Assembly (NCBI GenBank): GCA_947575235.1
Contig: CANPMT010000023.1
Coordinates: 1 to 40,760, forward strand
Source: an uncultured Porphyromonadaceae bacterium
Lineage (GTDB): Bacteria > Bacteroidota > Bacteroidia > Bacteroidales > Muribaculaceae
Direction of reading: 5' to 3'
Length of the DNA: 40,760 nt
Shown here one piece after another: positions 15,391 to 22,279 of this stretch (position 1 is its first letter; each line of letters begins with the position of its first letter). Under the pieces are notes generated by a model, which searched no databases, had not been told where the DNA came from, and worked only from the letters and a program-made list of their open reading frames with translations. A program made the position numbers and the translations under genes.

Positions 15391-15467
15391 CCTTCACACT
15401 CATTACTTTTATAAATCAAATCATTTGAACATAATCGTCTCACCTTATCCATTGCTTTCACAAGCAT
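15372..15467 (-). CDS. possible small protein of 31 residues
   Basis: An ATG at 15467 opens a 31-codon frame; a second ATG at 15452 gives 26 codons. The product begins M-L-V-K-A-M-D-K-V-R-R-L and ends with a strongly acidic stretch, E-C-E-G-E-E-E-S-W; it has two Cys and no membrane segment. It lies between a good promoter (15531-15562) and a terminator whose hairpin holds the stop codon, so it fills the transcript neatly. No strong Shine-Dalgarno is visible, which is common in Bacteroidota. I do not recognise the sequence. The alternative is a non-coding RNA or a regulatory leader for the DUF2723 gene. Confidence 0.35.
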   Translation of the reverse strand: MLVKAMDKVRRLCSNDLIYKSNECEGEEESW

Positions 15468-15488
15468 TGACAGGATGAGGAGAATAAG

Positions 15489-15516
15489 GCGGCTATTGCG
15501 TTTGGGGAGAAGCCGC
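15489..15516. other. hairpin in the leader of the small unit
   Basis: GCGGCT (15489-15494) and AGCCGC (15511-15516) form a 6-bp stem with a 16-nt loop, just downstream of the predicted start of the minus-strand transcript. There is no T-run on either side. Confidence 0.5.
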
Positions 15517-15530
15517 ACAAATTCTCAATG

Positions 15531-15562
15531 CAAAATTAATGAATTGTTACGAATGTAACAAA
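15531..15562 (-). promoter_or_regulatory. promoter with -7 and -33 elements
   Basis: Minus-strand TAATTTTG (15538-15531) and TTTG (15562-15559) are separated by 20 nt, an excellent match to the Bacteroidota promoter. It fires leftward into the 31-codon ORF. Confidence 0.75.
15544..15561. promoter_or_regulatory. operator-like perfect palindrome
   Basis: TTGTTAC-GAAT-GTAACAA is a 7-bp perfect inverted repeat with a 4-bp spacer. It lies between the -33 and -7 elements of the leftward promoter, overlapping the -33 TTTG. The half-sites resemble those of Crp/Fnr-family regulators (compare FNR TTGAT-N4-ATCAA). Binding there would be expected to repress; the regulator is not in the window. Confidence 0.6.
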
Positions 15563-15679
15563 ATGTTTTCTCCAAAAAAAATCTTTATAAATGTTAATGA
15601 TGTGATATTTTTTCGGAGTATACTCTTAATAATGGTGAATTGCGCCAAATCATGGGTGAAAAATCAGGAACAAATCCCC

Positions 15680-16426
15680 TTAAAATCTGCCGGATATCGG
15701 CTTCGAGGAGGTAGGGGTGAAAATTTTCCCTGTTTCAGATGAGAGGAGGGCACTCACGGCTGCCTGCGCCCCCTTTCGCGGAGAGTTGCAGAATGGGCGG
15801 AAGAAGAGGTCGGTGAGGGGGTCGAACCATCTCCCCATCCTCAGCATGGGGGTGTCCACAATCCCGGGGTCGGCACAGTTCACGCGTATCCCCCGTGGGA
15901 GGAGGCTCGCCGAAAGGTCGCGGGCATATCGGGTTATAAGTTTTTTCGACAGCGCGTAGCTCCGCATTCGGTTAAACTCACTCTCTTCGAGCTCCTCGGT
16001 GAGGGGCTGGTTGCGAAACCAGTTGCGCGTGGCCGACGTGGTGAACACCAGGCATCCCTCCTTATCCTTCATATTGCCAAGCAGAAGCTCGTTCAGAAGG
16101 CGGGTGTTGTGGTAATTCACATTTAGTGTATCCTCATGGCCGTCTGCATCGAGGCGGTAAGAGCCGTTCATAACTCCGGCATTGTTGATGATGGCCTCCA
16201 GCTCCACCCCGTCGAGTGAGTCAGCGGCCTCTCTCACCGAATTGGAATCGGCGAGGTCAAGTTCCAGAAGGCGTGCCTTCACATTAAACTCACGGTTGAT
16301 TTCGTCAGTAATCCCTCTCCCCTTCGCTATGGAGCGGCAGGCCAGTATGAGGGGATGTCGCTTTGCGGCCAACTGCCGGGCAATCTCTTTCCCTATCGCG
16401 CCTGTGGCGCCGGTTATAAGAATCAT
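15680..16426 (-). CDS. short-chain dehydrogenase/reductase, retinol-dehydrogenase-like; possible hydroxysteroid dehydrogenase
   Basis: 248 residues with a full classical SDR set: cofactor loop T-G-A-T-G-A-I-G (5-12), N-N-A-G (81-84), Asn103 in N-V-N, Ser131 in T-T-S-A, and Y-A-L-S-K (Tyr157, Lys161), then P-G-I-V-D-T. Arg31 after the second strand (A-C-R-S) suggests NADP(H) preference. The sequence style is that of retinol-dehydrogenase-like SDRs, which act on lipophilic alcohols and ketones. It overlaps the preceding SDR gene by 4 nt (ATGA), implying translational coupling, and is the last gene of the steroid-type operon. I infer oxidoreduction of a steroid hydroxyl or keto group. Position and stereochemistry cannot be told. 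Confidence 0.82.
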   Translation of the reverse strand: MILITGATGAIGKEIARQLAAKRHPLILACRSIAKGRGITDEINREFNVKARLLELDLADSNSVREAADSLDGVELEAIINNAGVMNGSYRLDADGHEDTLNVNYHNTRLLNELLLGNMKDKEGCLVFTTSATRNWFRNQPLTEELEESEFNRMRSYALSKKLITRYARDLSASLLPRGIRVNCADPGIVDTPMLRMGRWFDPLTDLFFRPFCNSPRKGAQAAVSALLSSETGKIFTPTSSKPISGRF

Positions 16427-17283
16427 ATATTGTCGGTTTGAACTTTTACCTGCCGCACATCCCTCTCACTCTTGGCCATGAGCGGGTCGAGCAGCTTATG
16501 CTTCACCATCATCCGCACAGGGGTAGGGGTTATGCCAACAAAAAATATTGAGCAACGGTTGAGCCAGCCGTTGATATACTGTTTCCTCCTCTTAAGCATC
16601 TGCCCCACAGCCTTGTGGGCGAATCTTTCAGGCGTGTCGAGCACCCCGAGGCGCACGGCCAGCCGTTTCAGATGCTCGGGCAGACCGAAGAGGTCGGTGG
16701 CTATCCCACCCGGGCAGACCACGGTGACACTCACTCCCGAATCGCGCATCTCATAATGCAGAGCCCGGGTGAACACACGGATGTAAGCCTTTGTCGAGGC
16801 ATACATCGCCAGCCCTGGCATGGGCATCCAGCAAGACATCGACGACATGTTCAGCAGGTATCCCGATCCGAAAGGTTCCCGCCGCTTCACAAACCAGTGT
16901 GAGAGCATCGTCACAGCCCTCATATGCAGGTCGATAAAACATTTCAGTTTTGCAGTCGGAGTCTGGCTGACAGTGCAGAACGAGAATATCCCGGCATTAT
17001 TGATAAGTATGTCGGGTTCGGCTCCCGTCTCACGGCAGCATTGCTCAAGGCGGCTCACACTGTCATCTGAAGTGAGGTCGGCCGTGAGCAGATATATGGT
17101 GACATCCGGAAATGATTTGCTTATGGCCCGGGCGGCTGTCTCAAGAGCCCTCGGGTTGATGTCGGTCATGAGCAGGTCGCATCCCCGCGAGGCGAGGTCG
17201 CGGCAGAACTCGAACCCTATCCCTCCTGAGGCACCGGTCACTATGGCGCAATGCCCCTTCAGTTCATTTTTCCTCTTACCCAT
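16423..17283 (-). CDS. short-chain dehydrogenase/reductase (17-beta-HSD/ketoreductase-like); possible hydroxysteroid dehydrogenase
   Basis: 286 residues. It contains T-G-A-S-G-G-I-G (16-23), Asp41 at the end of the second strand (T-D-I-N; suggesting NAD(H)), N-N-A-G (95-98), catalytic Ser147/Ser148 (N-M-S-S) and Y-A-S-T-K (Tyr161, Lys165), then P-G-G-I-A-T-D. The C-terminus is longer than in minimal SDRs and ends basic, as in the 17-beta-HSD12/ketoacyl reductase-like group. It starts 5 nt after the flavoenzyme gene and overlaps the next SDR by 4 nt. The different apparent cofactor preference of the two SDRs would let the pair run in opposite directions, for example epimerising a hydroxyl group. 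That is inference. Confidence 0.82.
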   Translation of the reverse strand: MGKRKNELKGHCAIVTGASGGIGFEFCRDLASRGCDLLMTDINPRALETAARAISKSFPDVTIYLLTADLTSDDSVSRLEQCCRETGAEPDILINNAGIFSFCTVSQTPTAKLKCFIDLHMRAVTMLSHWFVKRREPFGSGYLLNMSSMSCWMPMPGLAMYASTKAYIRVFTRALHYEMRDSGVSVTVVCPGGIATDLFGLPEHLKRLAVRLGVLDTPERFAHKAVGQMLKRRKQYINGWLNRCSIFFVGITPTPVRMMVKHKLLDPLMAKSERDVRQVKVQTDNI

Positions 17284-17288
17284 CTCTC

Positions 17289-18515
17289 TTACTCGCGCTC
17301 CTTGTCACGTCTCCTTATATTCTCTATCTCCCTCAGGATAGGCTCCGGAAGATTGTCAAGATGCTTATGGCATGCCATCTCGCGCGAATACATCCGCGCT
17401 ATGCAATAGTTCACATGGTCGCAACCGCAGCGGTGACCCTCCGTGCGCATACGGTTCACGAAGTCGGGTTCATTGAGCAGTGCGCGTCCCATCTGGATAA
17501 AGTCAAAACCCTCCTTGTCGAGCACGGTGTCGGCATTGTCGCGGCTCACCACACCACCCACATACACCAGTGGCATCTTAAGAGCGTTGCGGAACTCACG
17601 GGCATCCTCGAGGAAATAGAGCTCCCTGAAGGGTACGGTGGGAATCATCATCTTGCCGCAGAGCCTCACACCATATTTAAGCCACCATTGCTCCATATAA
17701 TGGGTCATGGCATACACCGGCATCTCGCCACGCATCACATACATCGGGGCTTTGCTCACGAATCCCCCCGAGAGTACCAGCGCATGGGCTCCGGTCTGCT
17801 CCAGGGCCTTTGCCACAGTCAGGCAGTCCTCGATATCGAGTCCACCTTTGAAACCGTCGCGCATATTCGTCTTCACAAGCACCCCCATGTCGCTTCCGGC
17901 TGCCTTCATCACCTCCTCCATACACTCGCGCATGAAACGCATACGGTTGTCGAGTGAGCCGCCATACTCATCATGGCGGCGGTTGGTGTAGGGTGACAGG
18001 AACTGCGATATGAGATAGCCGTGTCCGGCGTGTACCTCCACGCAGTCAAACCCGGCGTCGCGTGCCGTGCGCACGGCGTCGCCGAAATTACGAGCCATCA
18101 CCTTCAGTTCATCCTTGCGCAGACCACGGTGGAACGTAGGGGAATAGAGATTGAATCCGGTCACGGCGCCCACCGGGGTGCCTCCGGCAGTGGAGCGGTG
18201 GGTCATGTTGCCGCAATGCCCGATCTGTATCGAGGCCTTGGCCCCGCGGGCATGTATACCGTCGGTTATCTCACGCAGGGAGTCCACAATCTCAGGGCGC
18301 AGCCAAAGCTGCGTCTTGAACGAGAGGGCCGAACGGCATATCCCGGCATAAGCCAGGGTGGTCATCCCCACACCCCCCTCGGCTACGCTCCAGTGATAGT
18401 CGCGCAGCATGGGTGTGGGATTGTTATCTTTGCCCATACCCTCGAAAGCAGCCGAACGAATGGTGCGGTTGCGCAGGGTGACGGGTCCGATTGATGCTGG
18501 TGTGAAGAGTTTCAT
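17289..18515 (-). CDS. Old Yellow Enzyme-family NADH:flavin oxidoreductase; candidate steroid enone reductase
   Basis: 408 residues, an FMN TIM barrel. It shows the N-terminal L-F-T-P-A-S-I-G-P-V-T-L-R-N-R, Q-I-G-H-C-G, the active-site H-A-G-H-G-Y-L (His162, His165), the family signature L-S-P-Y-T-N-R-R-x-D-E-Y-G-G-S-L-x-N-R, and G-G-V-V-S-R with the phosphate-binding G-R-A-L. It lacks the C-terminal FAD/NAD module of BaiCD/DCR-type enzymes but keeps a cysteine-rich tail (Cys363, 365, 371, 382), with Val368 where I would expect one Cys of a C-x2-C-N-x-C cluster. Fourteen nt after the 5-alpha-reductase gene and 5 nt before an SDR. Expected reaction: hydride transfer to an activated C=C, such as a 3-oxo-delta-4 (5-beta) or delta-1/delta-6 bond. 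Confidence 0.85.
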   Translation of the reverse strand: MKLFTPASIGPVTLRNRTIRSAAFEGMGKDNNPTPMLRDYHWSVAEGGVGMTTLAYAGICRSALSFKTQLWLRPEIVDSLREITDGIHARGAKASIQIGHCGNMTHRSTAGGTPVGAVTGFNLYSPTFHRGLRKDELKVMARNFGDAVRTARDAGFDCVEVHAGHGYLISQFLSPYTNRRHDEYGGSLDNRMRFMRECMEEVMKAAGSDMGVLVKTNMRDGFKGGLDIEDCLTVAKALEQTGAHALVLSGGFVSKAPMYVMRGEMPVYAMTHYMEQWWLKYGVRLCGKMMIPTVPFRELYFLEDAREFRNALKMPLVYVGGVVSRDNADTVLDKEGFDFIQMGRALLNEPDFVNRMRTEGHRCGCDHVNYCIARMYSREMACHKHLDNLPEPILREIENIRRRDKERE

Positions 18516-18529
18516 TGTCAGCTGGGATA

Positions 18530-19303
18530 TCAGTAGATGAATGGTATGATATAACGCCGGTTGAGCGAGGTGAACTCCTCGCCGAACTGGTCGCGGTAGC
18601 GTTTATTGAGCGACTTGGCGCGTGGGGCGAGATTGGCGAAGGTCCAGAGCACGAAAATCGCGCCCGGCACCGACCAGGTCAGTATGGCGAAGCCGGTCCA
18701 TTCGGTAAGCTCCCCGAAGTAGTTGGCGGCTGTGACATAGCGGTATAACCCCTTGCGCGGTATATAATGACGGGTATCGCCGGGTTTGCGCAGATTTCGG
18801 ATCACATGGTCGGAATGAAGGTTTATGGCCATGCCGGCAAAGAAAACCGCCGTTCCGAGAATGAAGAGGGGTGAACTGAGCCACTCCGCGGTGTAGAGTG
18901 TGGGGGGCGCAAGGTGGAAAAGCCATCCACCTATCATATAGGCGTTGATGGAGTTGAACACCATCCCCATCAGCACTATGGCCAACGGCATACGGCTCTT
19001 CCCACGCATAAGGAGAGGGAAGATGAAACTGCGTTGAAAATAGTGCAGCTCGAACAGGGCGCCCATGACGCAGGGCGCCACCTGCGTGGCCCGTGGTGAA
19101 AGAATCCATATGAGTGCCAGCAGTATGAAGGCGGGTGCCTCCATGATGATCCATCCCGCACGGTTGTTGAGGGCGGGGCCCCACCGTGAGGAATAGGTCA
19201 TGCCATAGGCGGCCTCCATGCGCTGGAGGGTGAAAAAGACTATGACGGCCAATACAGCCATAGAGGCGAGTACGGTGTAATAGATGGTCGGATTGAAAAG
19301 CAT
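18530..19303 (-). CDS. 3-oxo-5-alpha-steroid 4-dehydrogenase (steroid 5-alpha-reductase, SRD5A1/2-like)
   Basis: 257 residues from the ATG at 19303, close to the 254 of human SRD5A2; an upstream in-frame start (19366) lies before the promoter. NADPH-dependent reduction of the delta-4 bond of 3-oxosteroids to the 5-alpha product, in the membrane. Recognised motifs: M-E-A-P (Glu55, matching the catalytic Glu57 region of SRD5A2), H-Y-F-Q-R-S-F-I-F-P (Tyr88, Arg91, matching the Tyr91/Arg94 region), Asn120, N-L-H-S-D-H-V-I-R-N-L-R-K-P-G (161-175), and the C-terminal Y-F-G-E-L-T-E-W through I-P-F-I-Y. Six or seven hydrophobic helices. This is much closer to true steroid reductases than generic DUF1295 proteins. 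First gene of a four-gene operon. Confidence 0.9.
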   Translation of the reverse strand: MLFNPTIYYTVLASMAVLAVIVFFTLQRMEAAYGMTYSSRWGPALNNRAGWIIMEAPAFILLALIWILSPRATQVAPCVMGALFELHYFQRSFIFPLLMRGKSRMPLAIVLMGMVFNSINAYMIGGWLFHLAPPTLYTAEWLSSPLFILGTAVFFAGMAINLHSDHVIRNLRKPGDTRHYIPRKGLYRYVTAANYFGELTEWTGFAILTWSVPGAIFVLWTFANLAPRAKSLNKRYRDQFGEEFTSLNRRYIIPFIY

Positions 19304-19336
19304 GGTTGTCGATGGTGATTGATGAGGAGTTTGGCG

Positions 19337-19344
19337 CAAAATTA
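19337..19344 (-). promoter_or_regulatory. -7 box of the steroid-type operon
   Basis: Minus-strand TAATTTTG, about 33 nt upstream of the ATG at 19303. There is no TTTG at -33 spacing, only A/T-rich sequence, which would fit a promoter that needs an activator. Confidence 0.65.
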
Positions 19345-19403
19345 ACAAAAAAATAATAAACACCATCCCCTAAATTGGCAAAACCCACCTCCGGGGGGAT
19401 GTA

Positions 19404-19435
19404 ATTTGCTGAAATGTGGCCGATATTTGCTGAAA
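19404..19435. promoter_or_regulatory. 11-bp direct repeat, candidate operator between divergent promoters
   Basis: ATTTGCTGAAA occurs at 19404-19414 and again at 19425-19435, start to start 21 bp, i.e. two helical turns. The second copy supplies the TTTG -33 element (19426-19429) of the rightward ABC-exporter promoter. The repeats sit about 60 bp upstream of the -7 box of the leftward steroid-type operon, a normal activator position. Confidence 0.55.
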
Positions 19436-19457
19436 CGGGGGATTTTAGCTAATTTTG
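19426..19457 (+). promoter_or_regulatory. promoter of the ABC exporter gene
   Basis: TTTG (19426-19429) and TAATTTTG (19450-19457) with a 20-nt spacer match the consensus well. The leader to the ATG at 19527 is about 65 nt and GC-rich in the middle. Confidence 0.75.
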
Positions 19458-19526
19458 CATCCTGAGTCGGAGATATTCTCAGGCCCGGGTGCCGGTTGAA
19501 AAGGCGCCTCAAACTTACCCATCAGG

Positions 19527-21368
19527 ATGAAAGATCTGTTAATGTTCATAAGGCGTTTCGCACGCCCCTACAAGTGGAAAGTGGTATGGAGTGTGGTATT
19601 CAATTTCCTCACCACCTTCTTCACACTCTTCTCATTTGCCTTCATAATGCCGATTCTGCGCATACTTTTCGGCATTGACACAACCCGCTATACCTATATG
19701 GAGCTGAGCGACGGCGACATCAAGGATGTGGTGCTCAACAATTTCTACTGGTATGTGTCGGAACTGATAGCCGACTACGGTGCCTCCTCGACACTTGCCC
19801 TCATGGCCCTGCTCCTTATAATAGGCACTTTCCTCAAGGTTATCACCGCCTATCTCAGCGATTTCTTCATCATACCCCTCCGCAACGGAGTGGTGCGCGA
19901 TATCCGCGTGCAGATGTACAACAAGATTCTATCCCTCCCTATAGGGTTCTACACCCATGAGCGGAAGGGTGACATAATGAGTCGCGTCAGCGGCGACGTC
20001 TCTGAGATTGAGGTCTCGGTGGCGGCAAGTATCGCGGCGCTTATCAAGCAGCCCATCATGATTATAGGCTGCCTCGCCATGATGCTTGTGGTGAGCTGGA
20101 AACTCACTATATTCGTGTTTATTCTCCTCCCCGTGGCGGGATGGATCATGGGTAGCGTGGGTAAGAAACTCAAGGCTTCATCAATGAAGGCCCAGGAACT
20201 TTTGGGTGAGATACTCTCCACAACCGAGGAATCGATCGGCGGTCTGAGGGTAATCAAGGCGTTCAATGCCGAACGCCAGATGTCGCGCCTCTTCGGCAAC
20301 GAGACCGAGGAGTTCCTTAAGGTGAGCAACTCCATACAGCGCCGTTACGCCCTGGCCCACCCCATGAGTGAGTTCCTCGGCACCATAGCCATTGCCATAG
20401 TCCTATGGTTTGGCGGCACACTTATCCTCGATGGCTCATCTACGATTGATGCCCCGAGCTTCATCTATTATATGGTGATCTTCTACAGCATCATCAACCC
20501 GGCCAAGGAGTTGTCGAAGATAGGCTATACCATCCAGAAAGGTATGGCCTCGCTCCATCGTATCGACAAGATTCTCTCGGCCGACAATCCCATCAAGGAT
20601 GCTCCCGATCCGGTCAGGCTCCCGGCCAAGGATACTCCTCATGTGGGTATATCGCTCCGCGACGTTGACTTCAGCTATGACGGTTCACGCAAGGTTATCG
20701 ACAATGTAACCCTCGATGTGAAACCGGGTATGACGGTGGCCCTTGTGGGGCAGTCGGGCTCAGGCAAGTCAACGCTCGTCGACCTTGTTCCCCGCTTCTG
20801 GGATGTCGACCGTGGTGAGGTGATGGTGAATGGCCACAATGTGCGCGACTACAAGGTGAGTGAGCTCCGTTCGCTGATGGGTAACGTCAACCAGGAGGCG
20901 ATACTCTTCAATGATACCTTCTTCAACAATATAGCTTTCGGCACTCCTGACGCCACTCTCGAACAGGTGAAGGAGGCGGCCCGTATAGCCAATGCCTATG
21001 ACTTCATCATGGAGACCCCCGGGGGGTTTGACACCATGGTGGGCGACCGTGGCTGCCGCCTCTCGGGTGGACAGCGCCAGCGCATAAGCATTGCCCGCGC
21101 GGTGCTCAAGAATCCCCCCGTGCTGATACTCGACGAGGCCACCTCCGCCCTCGACACTGAGAGCGAGCGTCTCGTGCAGGAGGCTCTGGAGAGGCTGATG
21201 AAGAACCGCACCACTCTTGTCGTGGCTCACCGTCTCTCCACAATTGCCAATGCCGACCTTATCTGCGTAATGCACGAGGGGCGCATTGTGGAGCGTGGCA
21301 CCCATGATGAACTCATCGCTCTCAACGGCCATTACAAGAGGCTCGTGGAGATGCAGAACCTGGGATAG
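19527..21368 (+). CDS. ABC exporter, fused permease-ATPase (MsbA-like)
   Basis: 613 residues; an N-terminal six-helix exporter domain (about 1-350) and a C-terminal ATPase. Walker A G-Q-S-G-S-G-K-S-T is near residue 408, signature L-S-G-G-Q near 511, Walker B V-L-I-L-D-E-A near 531, and the switch His in V-V-A-H-R-L-S-T. It is a half-transporter that should dimerise in the inner membrane and flip or export a lipid or hydrophobic compound. The family contains the lipid A flippase MsbA, but substrate cannot be read from sequence. It is divergent from the steroid-type operon and shares its control region, so a linked role is possible but unproven. Confidence 0.9.
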   Translation: MKDLLMFIRRFARPYKWKVVWSVVFNFLTTFFTLFSFAFIMPILRILFGIDTTRYTYMELSDGDIKDVVLNNFYWYVSELIADYGASSTLALMALLLIIGTFLKVITAYLSDFFIIPLRNGVVRDIRVQMYNKILSLPIGFYTHERKGDIMSRVSGDVSEIEVSVAASIAALIKQPIMIIGCLAMMLVVSWKLTIFVFILLPVAGWIMGSVGKKLKASSMKAQELLGEILSTTEESIGGLRVIKAFNAERQMSRLFGNETEEFLKVSNSIQRRYALAHPMSEFLGTIAIAIVLWFGGTLILDGSSTIDAPSFIYYMVIFYSIINPAKELSKIGYTIQKGMASLHRIDKILSADNPIKDAPDPVRLPAKDTPHVGISLRDVDFSYDGSRKVIDNVTLDVKPGMTVALVGQSGSGKSTLVDLVPRFWDVDRGEVMVNGHNVRDYKVSELRSLMGNVNQEAILFNDTFFNNIAFGTPDATLEQVKEAARIANAYDFIMETPGGFDTMVGDRGCRLSGGQRQRISIARAVLKNPPVLILDEATSALDTESERLVQEALERLMKNRTTLVVAHRLSTIANADLICVMHEGRIVERGTHDELIALNGHYKRLVEMQNLG

Positions 21369-21423
21369 AATCCTGTGAGAATAGAATCAGAATAAATACT
21401 TGCACCAAATCACGATATTCCCT

Positions 21424-22254
21424 ATGATAAAGATAGCTCTCTTTGCATCCGGACCGGGCGAGACCACCCGACGAATAATATCCCTCTTCAACGAGGGTAA
21501 CCGTATCAACGTGCATACGGTTGTGTCTGATAATTTTGATGACGGCCTCAAGGCGTATCTTGAGCAGGCGGGTGTGGCGCTTGAACTTGTCGATGCTGAA
21601 TATTTCCAGGGTCCGGGTCATGCACTGGCCGCTGAACTTGAACAGAAGGGTATCGAATATATACTTGTGGATAATTTCGCTCTCCCCATCCCGGAAGATG
21701 TGGCGAAGTCATTCGGCGACCGCGTGATAGTGGTCAACACCCCGGACGAGGGTGTGCGCGAGGTGATGGCTATCCTCAACAGCACCCGCCCTCAGCCATC
21801 GCTTGAGAAGAGGGGTCCGTCGCTTGAGAAGAGTGAATCCGTGCAGTCTCCCAAGACTCCCGACGAGGAATGGGCCGAGACCTTGCATATGAACTTCGAC
21901 CCTGCGCAGGCCGCGTCAGTACCACCCCCCGTACCCCCGGTCAGCAATATGTCGCAGACACCCCCACCGATTCCTGTGTCACCTGCGGCGCCTGTGTCAC
22001 CTGCGGCACCTATGCAGGAGCCTATGCCCCCGACTCAGTTGATATGGTCGGTGTTAGCTACCATCTTCTGCTGCTTCATCCCCGGTATAGTGGCCATAAT
22101 CTACTCATCGAGTGTGTCGTCACGTTATATGCAGGGTGATATCGAGGGGGCGCGCCGCGCCTCGAGGAATGCCGAGATCTGGATCATAGTATCCTTCGTG
22201 TTGGGTGTGCTATCCGCCACACTCTATATCCCCATCATGATGATAACCCCTTGA
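21424..22254 (+). CDS. two-domain protein: PurN-like N-terminus, Pro-rich linker, CD225/dispanin membrane domain
   Basis: 276 residues from the ATG at 21424; an alternative in-frame start 24 nt upstream is less likely because homology-like sequence begins M-I-K-I-A-L-F-A-S-G. Residues 1-125 look like the Rossmann half of phosphoribosylglycinamide formyltransferase (A-S-G-P-G-E-T-T), but the catalytic Asn-His-Asp part is absent. Residues about 130-205 are a low-complexity Pro/Ser/Ala linker with the repeats S-L-E-K and V-S-P-A-A-P. Residues about 205-270 are a CD225 domain with two membrane helices (S-V-L-A-T-I-F-C-C-F-I-P-G-I-V-A, then A-R-R-A-S-R-N-A). Function unknown. The following gene is DUF2752, a frequent partner of CD225 proteins. 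Confidence 0.8.
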   Translation: MIKIALFASGPGETTRRIISLFNEGNRINVHTVVSDNFDDGLKAYLEQAGVALELVDAEYFQGPGHALAAELEQKGIEYILVDNFALPIPEDVAKSFGDRVIVVNTPDEGVREVMAILNSTRPQPSLEKRGPSLEKSESVQSPKTPDEEWAETLHMNFDPAQAASVPPPVPPVSNMSQTPPPIPVSPAAPVSPAAPMQEPMPPTQLIWSVLATIFCCFIPGIVAIIYSSSVSSRYMQGDIEGARRASRNAEIWIIVSFVLGVLSATLYIPIMMITP

Positions 22255-22279
22255 TGATAAGGTAAGAACGTAGACCTGA

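Noticed and set aside
15539..15742. 67-codon plus-strand open frame
   Set aside because: Begins in the leftward promoter and overlaps the 3' end of the SDR gene; no support for translation.
18530..19303. Generic DUF1295/isoprenylcysteine methyltransferase annotation
   Set aside because: The N-L-H-S-D-H ... R-K-P-G and H-Y-F-Q-R segments and length fit SRD5A1/2 better.
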